Assembly (NCBI RefSeq): GCF_901709675.1
Contig: NC_051090.1
Location: 4,950,342-5,014,341, forward strand
Length of the DNA stretch: 64,000 nt
Source of the DNA: Syngnathus acus
Lineage: Eukaryota; Chordata; Actinopteri; Syngnathiformes; Syngnathidae
Reading direction: 5' to 3'
Shown here: piece after piece, positions 38,249 through 50,830 of the stretch
Layout: every line of letters begins with the position of its first letter
Numbering within the stretch: position 1 is the stretch's first letter
Translations under genes and position numbers: made by a program
The notes under the pieces: model-generated
Seen by the model: only the letters and a program-made list of their open reading frames with translations
What the model was told of the DNA's origin: nothing
Databases searched by the model: none

Positions 38249-38505
38249 GTTTGGGGGAGGAAATAAAGAGGGGGGATCTTTAATTCCACCCCGCTCGGAC
38301 GGACCGACGCACGCACACGCACGCACGCACAACACGCGCTCTCTCGCTCGTCTCACTCCTCTCCTCGCTCCTCTCCTTCCCTTGCCGATAAATTGTGAAC
38401 GATTTCAAAGCCCAGCCATCGATTGCGGTTGCTTGTCTGCAGTCAATCCAGCATGGTCCTCTCTCTCCTAGTGACGCCAACCTCTGCTCGCTTTCTTCTT
38501 CTCTC

Positions 38506-38508
<3 letters not shown>

Positions 38509-38538
<30 letters not shown>
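38509..38538. repeat. (CT)n tract in onecut3 5' region
   Basis: About 15 CT units, reading GA on the sense (minus) strand, 260-290 bases upstream of the onecut3 ATG. GA-rich tracts in promoters or 5' UTRs can act as GAGA-type sites, but no function is shown. Confidence 0.9.
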
Positions 38539-38540
<2 letters not shown>

Positions 38541-38648
38541 CCCTCTTTCTCTGTGTGGACGTTCACATCGTCGGAGCCGGGCTGTGCGCATGTGCGCGCC
38601 CCCGTGGCGTATCCCTGAACGCGCGTAAACTCGGTCGGGGGATGGACT

Positions 38649-38656
38649 TGACGTCA
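38649..38656. promoter_or_regulatory. Palindromic CRE in onecut3 promoter region
   Basis: TGACGTCA 401 bases upstream of the onecut3 ATG, within the GC-rich flank. Two further full CREs lie at 39346-39353 and 39951-39958. Close spacing upstream of one gene suggests CREB/ATF input; motif evidence only. Confidence 0.4.
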
Positions 38657-39319
38657 CGCAGTCGTCTCCGAATGGTCGGGTTGATATTGTGACTCGAAGA
38701 TTGCATTAGGCAGCCGCGTCCGTGATGATAAACAAAACGAAGAAAAAAAGGGTAGAGACTCTTGAGCAACGTTTACTTTTAGGAGGATAACACGAGGACT
38801 CTTCCTTGTTGTTTTCTGATAAAATCCCGAGTGCCACGTGCTGTGCAGGTGAAAGGTTAAATATTAATAACGCCAGGCTACGTGGAGTTTTTAACATTCG
38901 ATATTTATTTTTGCAGCGCCTTTAATCACCAACACGACGCATCATTTATTCATGCTAAAACGTGAATATTGAATTTTCGAAATGCATGCGGGATGATTTG
39001 TGTGTACGGCGGCTTAATGCATCGCAGCGAATGCACAAAGCCTGACCTTTAACCACATAGTGTAAGCACAGCAAACACTCAACCACAATGAGATCCTCGC
39101 TTAAGGTGTCTCTGTGGCGGCAGCGATTAGTTCACCTCATTCTATCACCACTATCACACTGCGATTACAGAAACCAACAAATATGCAATGTAAATGTTCC
39201 ACGCCATCTGGATCAGATCGGAATTAACTTTTAATTTGACAAATACAAACATTTTTAATACATCACAGCAGAAATGCTGATTATTAAGATTTCTACATCG
39301 TAAGTAGTTTTGTTGTGAC

Positions 39320-39360
39320 TGACCAATCAGTGGGTGGGAAATTTATGACGTCATTGAGGG
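39320..39360. promoter_or_regulatory. CCAAT box plus CRE, possible distal onecut3 promoter
   Basis: 'gaccaatcag' (CCAAT box) lies about 25 bases from a full TGACGTCA at 39346. The pair is typical of promoters. It is 1.1 kb upstream of the onecut3 ATG and might mark an upstream non-coding first exon, but no exon could be identified. Confidence 0.25.
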
Positions 39361-40289
39361 CCAGCGCTATGGCCTTGTAAAGACGGGTTTGAAAACGGAT
39401 TGTTTTTTCAAGAATCAGCTAAATGAGATTAAGTTACTGAGTTCAAAGTCCTTGGGTGGATTGGATTGTCATGGCAACACGTCTGGGTGGACAAAATCAT
39501 GTACTGAAAGCAATGCTGCTAAAATAAATGCAATAATATTGATAGACTGCTGAAAATAAATTGATATTTTATTGAACAAAGATGCCTTGACTTTGCCCAT
39601 TATTTAGGTTTATTGTGGAAAATATTAGTTTCTGCTAGCCACCAATCTCCCATAACAACATAAAAACATTCACTTAAAATATATCTTCAAATTCAGATTG
39701 TGGAATTCAAAATAAAACAAATAGTAGCAAATAAAGATATACTTAACTTCAGTGAGCATCCAAAGGATGTGCGCAATTTGGCCTACAGAGGAAAAGAACA
39801 GCGCACATAATGGCAACTGTTAAATCCACTCCATTGTTTCTTAGGGAGGAAAAAAGTTTGGGAACAACTTTGAAAGTCAACCAACAAAGTCACAGAACTG
39901 ATCGTGTTCCATGTGAGAGGTTCCCACCATGTATGAAAGTTGCTGCCGGCTGACGTCAATCCAGGTCAGTCATCCATCATTGTCAATGCGTGTATGGATC
40001 AGGAGGTGCGTCGATATAACCCGATGCCTATTGCAAGGTGTGTGGATGCAGCAACACGTATGGGGATGGAGTGAATGGATTACACGTGCGAGGTTGGAGA
40101 TCACACTGAATGAATTGAAGGAGCTCGAAATGTAGTGTAGTGCATTGGTTTGGCTCGGGAGAAACACACCTGCCAATATTGTCTAGTATGGTTTTCATGG
40201 AAGGACCACGATAGATTTTGGTAAAATATCCATTTATTCCATTATCCGTGGGTGAACTTAGCAGACTTTGGGCAAGCAACAAACAAGTG

Positions 40290-40560
40290 TCCATCCACCC
40301 CAAAGTTGGGTCAATTTGACCCAACTTCCCCGGGTCAGTCCAATTTTTAACCCAGCAGTTTTAAGTGTGTCCACAAAACCTGCTGGGTCAAAAAGAACAG
40401 AATTCTGGTCAAAAATTGGACTGACCTGCTACTTGATGCAAAATCAAACACAAATTTGGTTCTTTTGATACAAAATAACAAAAGCTGGGTCGAATTAATC
40501 TACGTAGTGGCTCATTCCGATTTTTTTTAAAATAAATTTGTTTTATTTTGACCCAGGAGT
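40290..40560. repeat. MITE-like element with inverted GGGTCAA motifs
   Basis: A near-perfect palindrome, TTGGGTCAATTTGACCCAA, lies at the left. Further 'aacccagca' / 'tgctgggtca' and 'gacccagg' blocks in opposite orientations follow over 250 bases. This looks like a small non-autonomous inverted-repeat element of fish type. Boundaries are approximate. Confidence 0.4.
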
Positions 40561-43500
40561 GGACTCTGATAAAGGTTTTTATATTGCCCACTAGCCATAT
40601 GTTGCCCACCCTTACCTTACTACTGCACCCTCCCCCTTTTAAAAAAATCAAAAGACTCTTAAATTGACTTATACTTTGTGTATGCAGAAGCTTGTTTATG
40701 TGTGTTTGGTGCCCGGGCCCTTCTATACAAACGAGGGTTGCCTATATACATGCCGATGTTATGCAAAAATAATGAGGTCATTAGTGGTTAAAACTAAATA
40801 GCCCAAACAAAGCAATTGGCATCGCTAATCATGTGCGCCTCGCTTCAAATAATGTCTGAGGGTGTTTAGCAGCAGTGTAGGTCAAAGCCATCTGTAACCT
40901 GCAGAGGCGCTCAAAATGGGAGCATGCAGGGGGGACATGTTGATGGCACCTTCTGGCTTGTGCCACCATCACCACCACCATCACCAGTAGAGAACAACAA
41001 CAAGAGTGTGCGCTCGGGTTAATGTCCTTCTATTGATCCCGGCAAAGCACCGCTATCGAAAATGAATTACCGAGGCCCCGCGCAGCAGCGAATCCGTCAT
41101 CTGTGCTCAGCCAGCCGGCCACAGCGCGCTCATTGCACGGCCGCGCGGTGCAACGTGATAGATGGAAACTCTCATTGCGAGCCCTTCTCATTTCGCGTAG
41201 TCTCAATATAAAGGAGAAATTAGACCGAGTGGAAAGTTTGCAACTTTCAAACCTAATGCAGTCTTCTTCTTTAGTCGTGTGTACGGAAGTCGAAACGCGA
41301 CGTAGTCGCAAAACTCCGCAAATGCATGAGTACATTTATGGGTATCGTTAGTATTGATGAAAAACACTCCCGGTCCATAGATGTAAAGTCCAATTAAAAA
41401 ATAATGACCCTCAAAATATCGTAAGTCGAGACCGTAACGAGAACCCAATGTACCCCGTTTTCTTCCCCCAATTAAGGTAGCCAAAAAATACCGAAAGAAA
41501 TCTATAAATATTTACATTTTAAATGCACACTCAGTCTATGATAAGTGCAGATAATGTTCAACTTTGATTCTAAATATCACAGAGAACGTCATGATGGATT
41601 AAATATTGAACGTAAATCCTTAAATATTTTCGTTTATTCTTTTAAAATTACACCAATGAATGTATATTCAATGATCCTTTATCACCAAAATGTCACTTTT
41701 GAAATTACGCAGCTGTCATAAAGGTATTCATTTAACAAAATGCTTAATATTGCGTTGTATAACTGCAATGAGCCGCTACTAACATGTTGGTTAACTTTGA
41801 GAGAATCAATATATTTAAAAACACCGCAATACTATGTATAATTACAAAAAATTACAGTGCCAAATTGTTAATATATTTTCGGACCTTTACAAAAACACGG
41901 AGTGGTCGGCTAGTTTGCGTGCTGCTTTAAAAAAAACAAAAACATTTTTTAACTTGGAGAAAGTTCTACATATACTGCAGACATGTCTACCGCTTTTTAA
42001 TTTGTGTTTTTAGCTTCAAGCTGTTTGCCTCCCGCAATCTTTTTTTTTTGGGACCTGCGGGAGTATTTTGTTGTTATCTTAAAGCGCTGCTGTCGTTTGC
42101 TGATCACATAATCAATGATGAACCCTGCAGCAGCCTTTTTCGATCGATGCATTTCTGAAGGTTCGATAACGCTGTAAAATTATGCACTCTGGTCTAAAAT
42201 TTAAAAAGTCACATTGGGTTATTCATGTGAATTAATTATTTCATATCTGAAACAAAATAAAGCGCATAAATAAACTATACGATATTATAGCCAATGTTAA
42301 TAGCTACAACATGAAGTGTATTTCAATTTCGGTTCTTTTCGCTTATTTTGCAAAAATATTCTTCTTTTATTTAGAGCTCCACTGTACAGGCAGTCTATAT
42401 AGTTCCTCGTCCATGTGGACACGCTAATCTTTTCATGGCTTCTTGAGAGACTGGTGAGGCTGATGCATCACGCCTAATGTATTCTAAAGTATATTTACTA
42501 TTGGCAAAAGTTAAGTAGCAGTGTTTAGTCATGTGCCATTGATCACACGTCCTTGCAGACACACACAGCAGACACACACTAACACACACACTGGCTTCTT
42601 GTTTGCTTGTACATGCATTCTAGTAAGTATATAGGGGATTTATTTCCTATATCATGTTCACAGATTTAGAAAAAGACATTTAAAAAAAAAAAAAAAAAAC
42701 TACCGTTATCTAAATTTTTGCGCATACACTGAACGAGCTGCTGCTTGGACTTTGTCTTGTTGAGCAAACTTTTAGCATGCATGCAGTCCGTAGGCCGAAT
42801 CAATGCCCGCACGTTTGTCGGTTAAATTTTCGCTTTGCACGCGATTTATTTTATTTTTCTTACATTTATCAATTCATATTTTTTATTTATTTAAAGCAGT
42901 AAAGAGAGGCCTCGAATGCCTTTTGGCATTGAATGGCAGTGTTTGTGGAGCGTTTGGCCGCCGTTTGTTAAGGAATTAGTGTTGTTGCCATAGATTATTA
43001 TTTAGGCGCATTTGCATTTGAAAAGCGGAGCCCGGCAATAGAGGAGCGAGCTTGATCAATAGCCGCGGTGAAGTATCGATCCATTTGCAGGCTGATCGAT
43101 TGGTGCAGAGAATTGGGTTCGAGTCTTTTTTTAATGCTTCCGGTTAAATTATATATTAAAAATATATATTTATGTACATGCGGGGGAAATAGGCACGCGT
43201 GTGTATTTAAAAAATTCCAATTTGTAGTGGCAAAAGGCCCTTTTTCTCCCAGTAAGGCTTTAATCAATACCTTGTTTAGTCAACAGGATTCTTAAATCAG
43301 CATTCTTATATAAAGCATCATAACTCGAGTTACAAGAAAAAATAATATGTGCAATTGTGTACATTTCTTATGTTAAATATAAAAAATACATGTATTTTTT
43401 TTAAATCCAGGCTACTCATTTTTAATTCTCATATTGAACATTTGATTTCCTTCTACGTACTTGATTTGTCAGTACATATTCATTTATTTTTCATGTATTT

Positions 43501-43725
43501 ATGGCCAAAGCACAAAATAAAATATTTCTCGCACGTAAATTTACCCCTCCTCCCCTCCAAAAAAAACTATTGAAAATAAAAAATACAATATTTTTTAGCA
43601 TGGTCCAAAGGTCACCCATTTGGGTGGCGTATATTTATATAGCCTATTATCTGAATGGTGACAGGCCGTTAGTGGAAGAAATAAACATCAGTCAGGTGTG
43701 TTCTTCAATCAGTTTGAGGCACTAA

Positions 43726-43740
43726 TCACACGCGCGCGCG

Positions 43741-43799
<59 letters not shown>
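43726..43799. repeat. (CG)n(CA)n compound microsatellite, Z-DNA-prone
   Basis: About nine CG units run directly into about 25 CA units, giving over 70 bases of strict purine-pyrimidine alternation. CG followed by CA repeats is the classic Z-DNA-forming composition. It sits in the desert 5.5 kb upstream of onecut3. Confidence 0.95.
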
Positions 43800-44334
43800 C
43801 ACACACGTTCAATGCGTTATTGATCCGATTGCGGGTGGATTATGGAATGTTGCACGAATTATTTTGATCAGTTTGTCTTTTCTTTCTAACACCTTAAACT
43901 CTGACACTCGTATATTTATTCACGAGATCCAGTAATATCCACAACTTATGTTTCTATATATTAATTGCCTCCTAGATCTATTTTAATAAAACAAAATACA
44001 TTTCTTTTCCGTGTGCCTATGTGATTGCGTGTGCGCGTGCGCTGTCGCGTCAGTGTGGTATAGATTAGTATTACACGTATTTTTTGTAAATGTCCGCAAA
44101 ATTGAGCATGATAGTTAAATATAATTTAAATAATTGCAGAATATGGAATAAGATTAAATAAATATCAAGGATTGTGTACAGTAGTACGGTATAGTTAGGC
44201 TCTAAATATTCATTGTGGAAATGTTCCTAATGAAACGTCCATTGAGTGTGAACATGATTGACTTGATAAAAATCATACACAGTGCATTTAATATACGACA
44301 GATATGGAGTAAGAAGATTATATCTACTGGATAT

Positions 44335-44970
44335 AAAAAGTCTACACACCCTTGTTCAAATGCCAGCTTTTTGTGATAAAAAAATATAATAATATTTTTG
44401 ACCATTGATGTGGCCAATACAACAGAATGAAAAAATATATTTTCAAGAGTTAAAGTAAAAATCAACAACTATAATATAGTTTCAGATGTTTGCACACCCT
44501 CATAACTGAATTCAATCACATTCAATTTCATGTTAAATCAGAGTCAGCACTGCTACTGTTTCAAATGCCTCTCATGAACCCTTCAAAAAAGCTCTAGTAT
44601 GCTTTTCTTAATATTTTTGTCTATTTTCACACAGAATCCTGGAGATTTTCTGATAACACTAACTACCGATTTGAGTTGTTCATAATTCCTTTCACCTCAG
44701 TTCCAGCTCGAGGAAAACAACCTCAAAGCCTAACGCTGCTGCCAGTGTTGTGCTTGCACCAAACAATTGGTTTCATCACATTAGCAAAATATCAGAAAGG
44801 CCTACTAGGACAGCAGAACTTTATTTGAGGTTAATCAGAGGCACTTTAAAAGGTGTCAGGTGCACGCCGACTCCCACTTAACATGAGTTTGAATGTCATT
44901 GGTCGATTCAGAGCAGACCCTGTTAAAAGAGGGTGTGTACACTTATGCAACCAGATTATTTCAGATGTTT
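44335..44970. repeat. Longest copy of the dispersed repeat family (DNA-transposon-like, decayed)
   Basis: The left end is 'tataaaaagtctacacaccc' + 'ttgttcaaatgccagc'; the right end is 'agagggtgtgtacactta' + 'tgcaaccagattatttcag'. About 600 bases between them include 'gttgttcataattcctttca' and 'cagttccagctcgaggaaaa', phrases I associate with fish Tc1/mariner-type DNA transposons. It has no open frame. Shorter copies or ends occur at 7545-7775, 27055 and 34785 in this window. Class assignment is tentative. Confidence 0.6.
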
Positions 44971-45780
44971 TTCATTTTACCTTCCCAAATAGATATAATT
45001 GAATTTCCAAAATAAATGGCATCCCCAATGGAGTTCTCCATAGGCTTCCTCCTGCTTGATTCTCCTTTTGTGCAGCGGATGTGTTGGATTAAGCATGTGC
45101 ATCCTCTATTTATATACATTCATAATGCCTCATAGGTTGGAGCTTAGGCTCATTCGATATTGTCAAGTATTCGTATGATCCCGCAAGCTACTTAAGAGCA
45201 TTATTCACGCTTCGTCTTTGTCTGCAGCCCTTCACCCCTTCCTCCCCACTCTTTAATGCTAACGCTGGATTTATTAGGCTTAAGGAATAGCCGGCACTTC
45301 TTCCTCAAAGGGGATCACACATTAAGTGTAGATCAAAAGATACGCTCTTAAAAACACAGACTAACGCCTCGTGCAAAACACTTACTCGTTCCTTTAAGTG
45401 GTATGATTCTTTGCCTTTTTAATCAGCCTTTTGTTTCACGTTACAGTGTAATTCCCGCACAGCAAAGCTATTTGTTATGGTTATGTGAGGGGGGGGTGCA
45501 TATCTGCTTTGGAAGTTGTCTGTTTTGAGTGGAATATAGAAAGAAAAGAGGAGGCGGAGATGTAGTTTCAAGTTTTTTTGTTCTTTGACATGAAACAGTG
45601 ACACGGCTGCAGGGAAAGTGTCCGCTTTTGCACAAAACACCAGCTTTTTGCCTTTTCTTCTTCTGGCACTGATATCAAACGCTCGCTGCAGCTTGCTGGT
45701 TTTTCCTCAGATGCTCCAGATCACAGTTTTTTTTTTTTATCAAAGGTCATTCCAGTTCTAATAAAGCCCTCCAAAGGTCA

Positions 45781-45784
<4 letters not shown>

Positions 45785-45812
<28 letters not shown>
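45785..45812. repeat. (TA)n microsatellite
   Basis: About 14 uninterrupted TA units. Confidence 0.9.
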
Positions 45813-45815
<3 letters not shown>

Positions 45816-45935
45816 TACTCAGTTTACTTACTATTGCAGATAGGAAGATACGCTCTAAGGTTTATTCAATGTGCTATATTGTCATATGAGAATCACCAAT
45901 ATAATATTTTTTCATCATTAATTCCCATTAATTCC

Positions 45936-45990
45936 CATGGGCCACATATGGCCCACGGGCCGCAGATTTCCCACCGCCACTTTCCAATGG
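45936..45990. repeat. Repeat fragment with 'gggccgcagatttcccacc'
   Basis: 'catgggccacatatggccca' followed by 'cgggccgcagatttcccacc' resembles the end of hAT-type repeats of fish, whose intact copies read 'gcgggccgcaggtttgccacc'. It also contains the palindrome GGGCCAcataTGGCCC. Recognised from memory only. Confidence 0.35.
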
Positions 45991-46969
45991 TGGGAAACAT
46001 GTATCAGTCTGAATAAAATGTCCAGTCGTCTTTTGCTTAATGAACCCCAGCAAGCACCCAAACAAGCACCCACCCGCCTGACCCATCCTTTAACCACCCA
46101 CCCCGCTCCCACAGTGGAAATCCCGCCCTCCACACCCGATAGAGCACCCGTTGCTAGGCGACAGAGGGAGAGATGGATTGAGGAGACACAGTCAATCAAT
46201 TCTGCAGAGAGAGAGAAAAAAGAGGGGAGGGGGGGTTAGAGGAGGCTCAAGATGGTCTCCTCACAAGCATCCATCTTTGTTAGCGGCGCCGCACCTCCAA
46301 AGATAAATAAAATAAATGCATCTATGCAGCTGTCCACCCTTCCATCTCGGTCTCACGCTTGTTTTTTTTAATACTTCTATCACGAGAAACGACAACGGGC
46401 ATGTTGTGATTAACAAACCCCTCGCTGCACTTGCATTGTGTGTCGGCCGCTCTCCATTAGTCAGCGTAGCCCACGCACACACATGCAGATGCCCTGCAAT
46501 GTACCACATGCCCCTCTTTCTCTCACTGGATATGTGTGTGCGCGTGTGTGCGTGTGCGTGCACGCTCAGCAGCGGGTGTTGAGCTCATCGACTGAGTATT
46601 GATCCCAGCACTCACCTCCCTGCAGTCAGCTCTTGTCCTACATAGCATGCCCTGTCTGATTTCTCCCCTAATGGCTTTTATCCAGCTCCAATCTTTATTT
46701 AAACTGAAAAGTAGGAATTAGCACCCACTTCTGTCCAAGTCTCTCTCTTGCTTAGCGTTTTGCTGCTTTCTTCTTTTTTTAAACGGCACATCATCATCCA
46801 GCCTGAGTAAAATATCTGCAGTGAATCTTCTCTCTGAATATTTAGTTCCTGGACACTTCATTAGGTACACTCGTAAAAGCTCATTTATTTTGATTTTCAA
46901 TTTTTGGCAATATGTACTGTCAAAGTACCTTATTTTTTTTTTTACAAAATAATACGTTCAGCACATAAT

Positions 46970-46990
46970 GATAATAATAATAATAATAAT
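46970..46990. repeat. (ATA)n short tandem repeat
   Basis: About seven ATA/ATAATA units within an AT-rich stretch. Confidence 0.8.
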
Positions 46991-49900
46991 CCTTGTAAGT
47001 ATTATGTGTTAGCATTAAGCTAGCTGATGCTATTTGGTTGCTCCAAATATGAATTTGAAAATCTTTTCAATTTGGAAATTGGGGGAATGCTTGTTCCGTT
47101 CTCTTTCTTCTCCCCATTCCAATGTGCTGCCAATACAGCAAGAAGACAGCCATTACTCATCCATATCAGCTGCTTACACCCTTCACCTTTTTATCGTTAT
47201 GGCAACGTCTCCTCCCGCCATCGAGCGTCATTTATTCTGCCCCGACGACTTTTCGTATCGACGTGCCTTTGCGACCAAACGATGCCCCTCCCACCCCCGC
47301 ATGGAGTTGAGGGGAAGTGTGTCGGGGGGGGGGGGGACCCCCCTCGCTGTGCCATCATCCGTTTTCGATGGCCGTTTTGATTTGTTGTTCGCGAAGGGAA
47401 GTGACTGACCAAGAGAGAGCAGAGCAACTCTTATCTAGACCCGGCAGGAATAAGACACATCACGCTATCTGTGCTGGCACACACAATGGGGATTAATTGA
47501 TCCCCTAATACCGTAGCTAAATCAATAGCGACCTAGCATTCTTCTTTAGTAGCCAATCGCGCGCCGTCTCTGTGGCCGCGGGTTGACGGACAGTATTGCA
47601 GAGGTGAAGCCGACAGGAGGAGTCCATCGGAAGGCCGGGAGCCAAGGCTGCGGCCTTCCTCTCCGAGCACAAATATGGACTCGGGAGGTATTTATAGCAC
47701 GACTTTGTTGGTGCTGTGCAGACGCTCTTACAGAACAATACTTAAACTATAAGAATTTGGAATCCAGTGAGTATCGGTTCATTTTGTTACACTCCACCTT
47801 ATCTGCAGCCGGCTTGGATTCATCTCCATTAGACTCTCCCGTCTCCCATCCTTCTCTCCCTCCCGCCCGCCCAATCGTTCCCGCACCAGCCAGAACCTTG
47901 GCATGGTCGAGCTTTCCCACCAACACTTTTTTCACTCACACGAGCTCGTATAATAACAGGCTAAAAATATGCCTTCGCTTCTGTTTTTTTTTTTTTCCCC
48001 CCCTCTCTCTTCCTTGCAGTATTGATTTTGCCCAAAGCATTGTCTATGGCGAGAGAAAGAGAGAGAGAGAGCTGGAGAGACAAATGAAGTAGGAAACAAC
48101 TAGAAAACAAATTACTTTCTACACACCAATGGGTGACAAATTAAAGGAGAAAACGATCTAAGTGAGAAAAAGACGGAATATTGTAATTGGGGTTGAATCT
48201 GAAAATATAAATAAATAAAAGAACATTGAGTTTTTGATTGAATGTGAAGAAACTCAAACTCATTTTTCAACACCAATTTGACGTATTTGCTCAGGTGCGG
48301 CATTTCACATTGCGAATGAAATGATCTAGAAGATCCTGCAGGGTTAATTCACACACTTAGCTACTATTTTATTTTGCAGTACATCCTCTCAACTGGACGT
48401 CACAGTGCACCAAAACACTCTCACGCAGAATGATTCAATAATAAGCCAGTGCAATGAAAGAAAGCCTTTACTATGGCAAATATGTTCCAAATGCAGCTTT
48501 TCAGAGAAAATGGTTGGGTTCTTTTGGCACTGGTGTGTAATGGGAATGGAGAGAGCTGATCAATAAGGGTATTGATTGCTGCTGGCTTGAGTCTGGGGAA
48601 TTGAGAGTGAGAATGGGAAGGGGGGGGGGGGGAGGAGTCGAAGTAGAAGGTGGTGTGGGGGTTGGCTACCAGGTTGAATTTTTTGAAATGCTCTGTTGCA
48701 AAGATGACAAATAGTCGCTTTGAAAGGAGGGAGACAAAGACGCTGGTCAGTCATTTTGGGGAATCAACAACAACTAGGAAAACAATTTATGTCAACAGTG
48801 CTTTGAGAAATGCACTTTGAAAACATCAAGAGTTGTTTTTTGGGGGGTTTTATCCTCGCAAGTACTAAATGCAGTCTGAATTGTGCAAGTATGTTGAAAC
48901 AATTTTAAAAAAAAGTAGTGTAGTGGTTCACATAGTTGACTTCCATACGGTGGGATGAGATCATAGTTTGAATTATACTTCCACTCCGGCCAATCCTTCA
49001 AACTGATATTACATTTGCCCTCATCAAATCCAAGATCAATTCTCATTTACAAAAAATATGCATCTAATAACTTCACCTTCATTTTATGCCAATAGCATTT
49101 TTTTTCCCTTCATTCCAGACCATCCTCTGCAGTGTTTATCTTTATAGTCACCCACATAAACCTCAGACATAAACCCGAGCTGTGAGTGGAGTCAAACCAT
49201 CAAATCTGCGCTGGGTATAAATGAGATATAATAAAGTTGAAGCCTAAATAAAGCTCAGGCGGGCTTTGTTTTCCTGCCGCCCTCGGCCGGGCACCGTCTG
49301 CTTACTAATGCTAAAAAGCTCACTTTCAGTTTGGGCACAAGTTTAGGATGGAAAGCAGACAAATGATTAAATTAAGGAGAGAAGACATGTTGGATTCCAC
49401 TCTATTTTCTTGAGACTAAAGTTTAAAAACAACAGAAGATGAAAAATCAAACAAAAGAAGAGAACATTTTCAAAATAATAAGACACTAAAATGAGTCCAA
49501 TGCTGTGTTCAATGTCAAGAAATACATTTTTTGAGATGTTTGAAGAGTGACTGGCTGACTCCAAAATCAAATATATCACTCACCTGACACGCAACGGTCG
49601 AACCAATAAAAAATGTCTATGAGAATAACTATTTGAATGACTCCAGATCACCACAAGGATCTGCCAGAGTCCATTTTGTTAGTTTGTGAGTGAAACCAAG
49701 TACACGGGGCATCATGCATGTGGGGGCTGTAAACAAGACGTTAGATCGCAGATGCGGTTAGCGCAGCACTCAGTAAACACCCCCTGAGAGGAACCTATCC
49801 CTCAGTAAAAATTCAGCTGTAAATAATGTATTGAATGCAAAGTTAAGGTCCGCGGGGAGATATGGATGGGCTCATTACTCTTTTAGTTCGCCGGGCCTTT

Positions 49901-50706
49901 TACGCCGTCTGCGCGCCTCTCCGCAATCGACTCACCCTCGTTCTGTTTTGATTTAAAGATGCTTTTACCTGCGGATATTGTTGTGGATAGAAGTTTTTTT
50001 TTTTTTTCCTACACACGGCCCAGAGTTTTTTTTTTTTTTCTTTTTCAGATGGTGCCACCACCTTGTTGCACGTGTGAGTGTATGCACTGTGTATTATCAG
50101 GGGCCCTGCGTCCGGTCCGGGGTGCATTGATCCCCGGAGCAGGATGTCAAACATTTTAACGGCGATTTGGTCTTAGTGCAAGTGGGCCGTTAATGCATTA
50201 AAAATCGTTTGGTCCCTAACTGTCCAGAGCAACACAAGAATACCCCCTATTGCTGGAACACACCTCAGCCTCCCCCCCTCCTCCCTCCACCTCCTGTTTC
50301 CAGCCACGTCCCTCACATCCTCGGTCTCAATCAATCTTTACGACACCCGGTTGCATCTCGCTAATGTTTCCGGACTTGACCGTATCCCCGCTCAAAAATT
50401 CTTAATTAAGCCCGTTCTGTATGTTTACCGTTGGGCAAATGACAACCTGACGGGGGCTAATAAAACAACATTGTCAGGAGCACGGGCGTTGACCTCGGCT
50501 TATCTACCTCCATCCTCCATATTTTCTACCTCACAGGCTTTTGGATGGTGGGTTGCTTGGTCCTGTTCAACGTTGTCCATGTGACTATTTGTATAAAGGC
50601 AGGGTTGAGGAACCTGTGGCTCGGGGGCCAATTATGGCCTGCCAAAAGCATTTCATCCTACAAACTAGTGGAACTTTTATTAAAAGCCCCAAAATACAAA
50701 ATTTCC

Positions 50707-50830
50707 CCATCCATCCATTTTCTGAATTGTTTATGTTGTTTGGAATCACAGAAAGATGAAGCCCATCTTATCAGATTACACCCTGAACTGGTCGCCAGTC
50801 AATCACAGGGCAAAGACAGCGACCGATCAA
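50707..50830. repeat. SINE-like repeat, internally deleted
   Basis: Begins 'ccatccatccattttctgaa' and continues, after a deletion, with 'acaccctgaactggtcgcca' and 'gtcaatcacagggca'. These are the recognisable start and middle of a SINE-type element very common in percomorph fish. Just before it, at about 50605-50650, 'ggttgaggaacctgtggctc' looks like another repeat end. Confidence 0.6.

Noticed and set aside
38249-38356. N-terminal extension of ONECUT3
   Set aside because: The frame is open for 36 codons upstream but has no ATG, and the MELTMENIG start matches the family.
47583-48092. 169-codon open frame on the plus strand
   Set aside because: Low-complexity composition, crosses a T/C tract and a GA repeat, and resembles no known protein.
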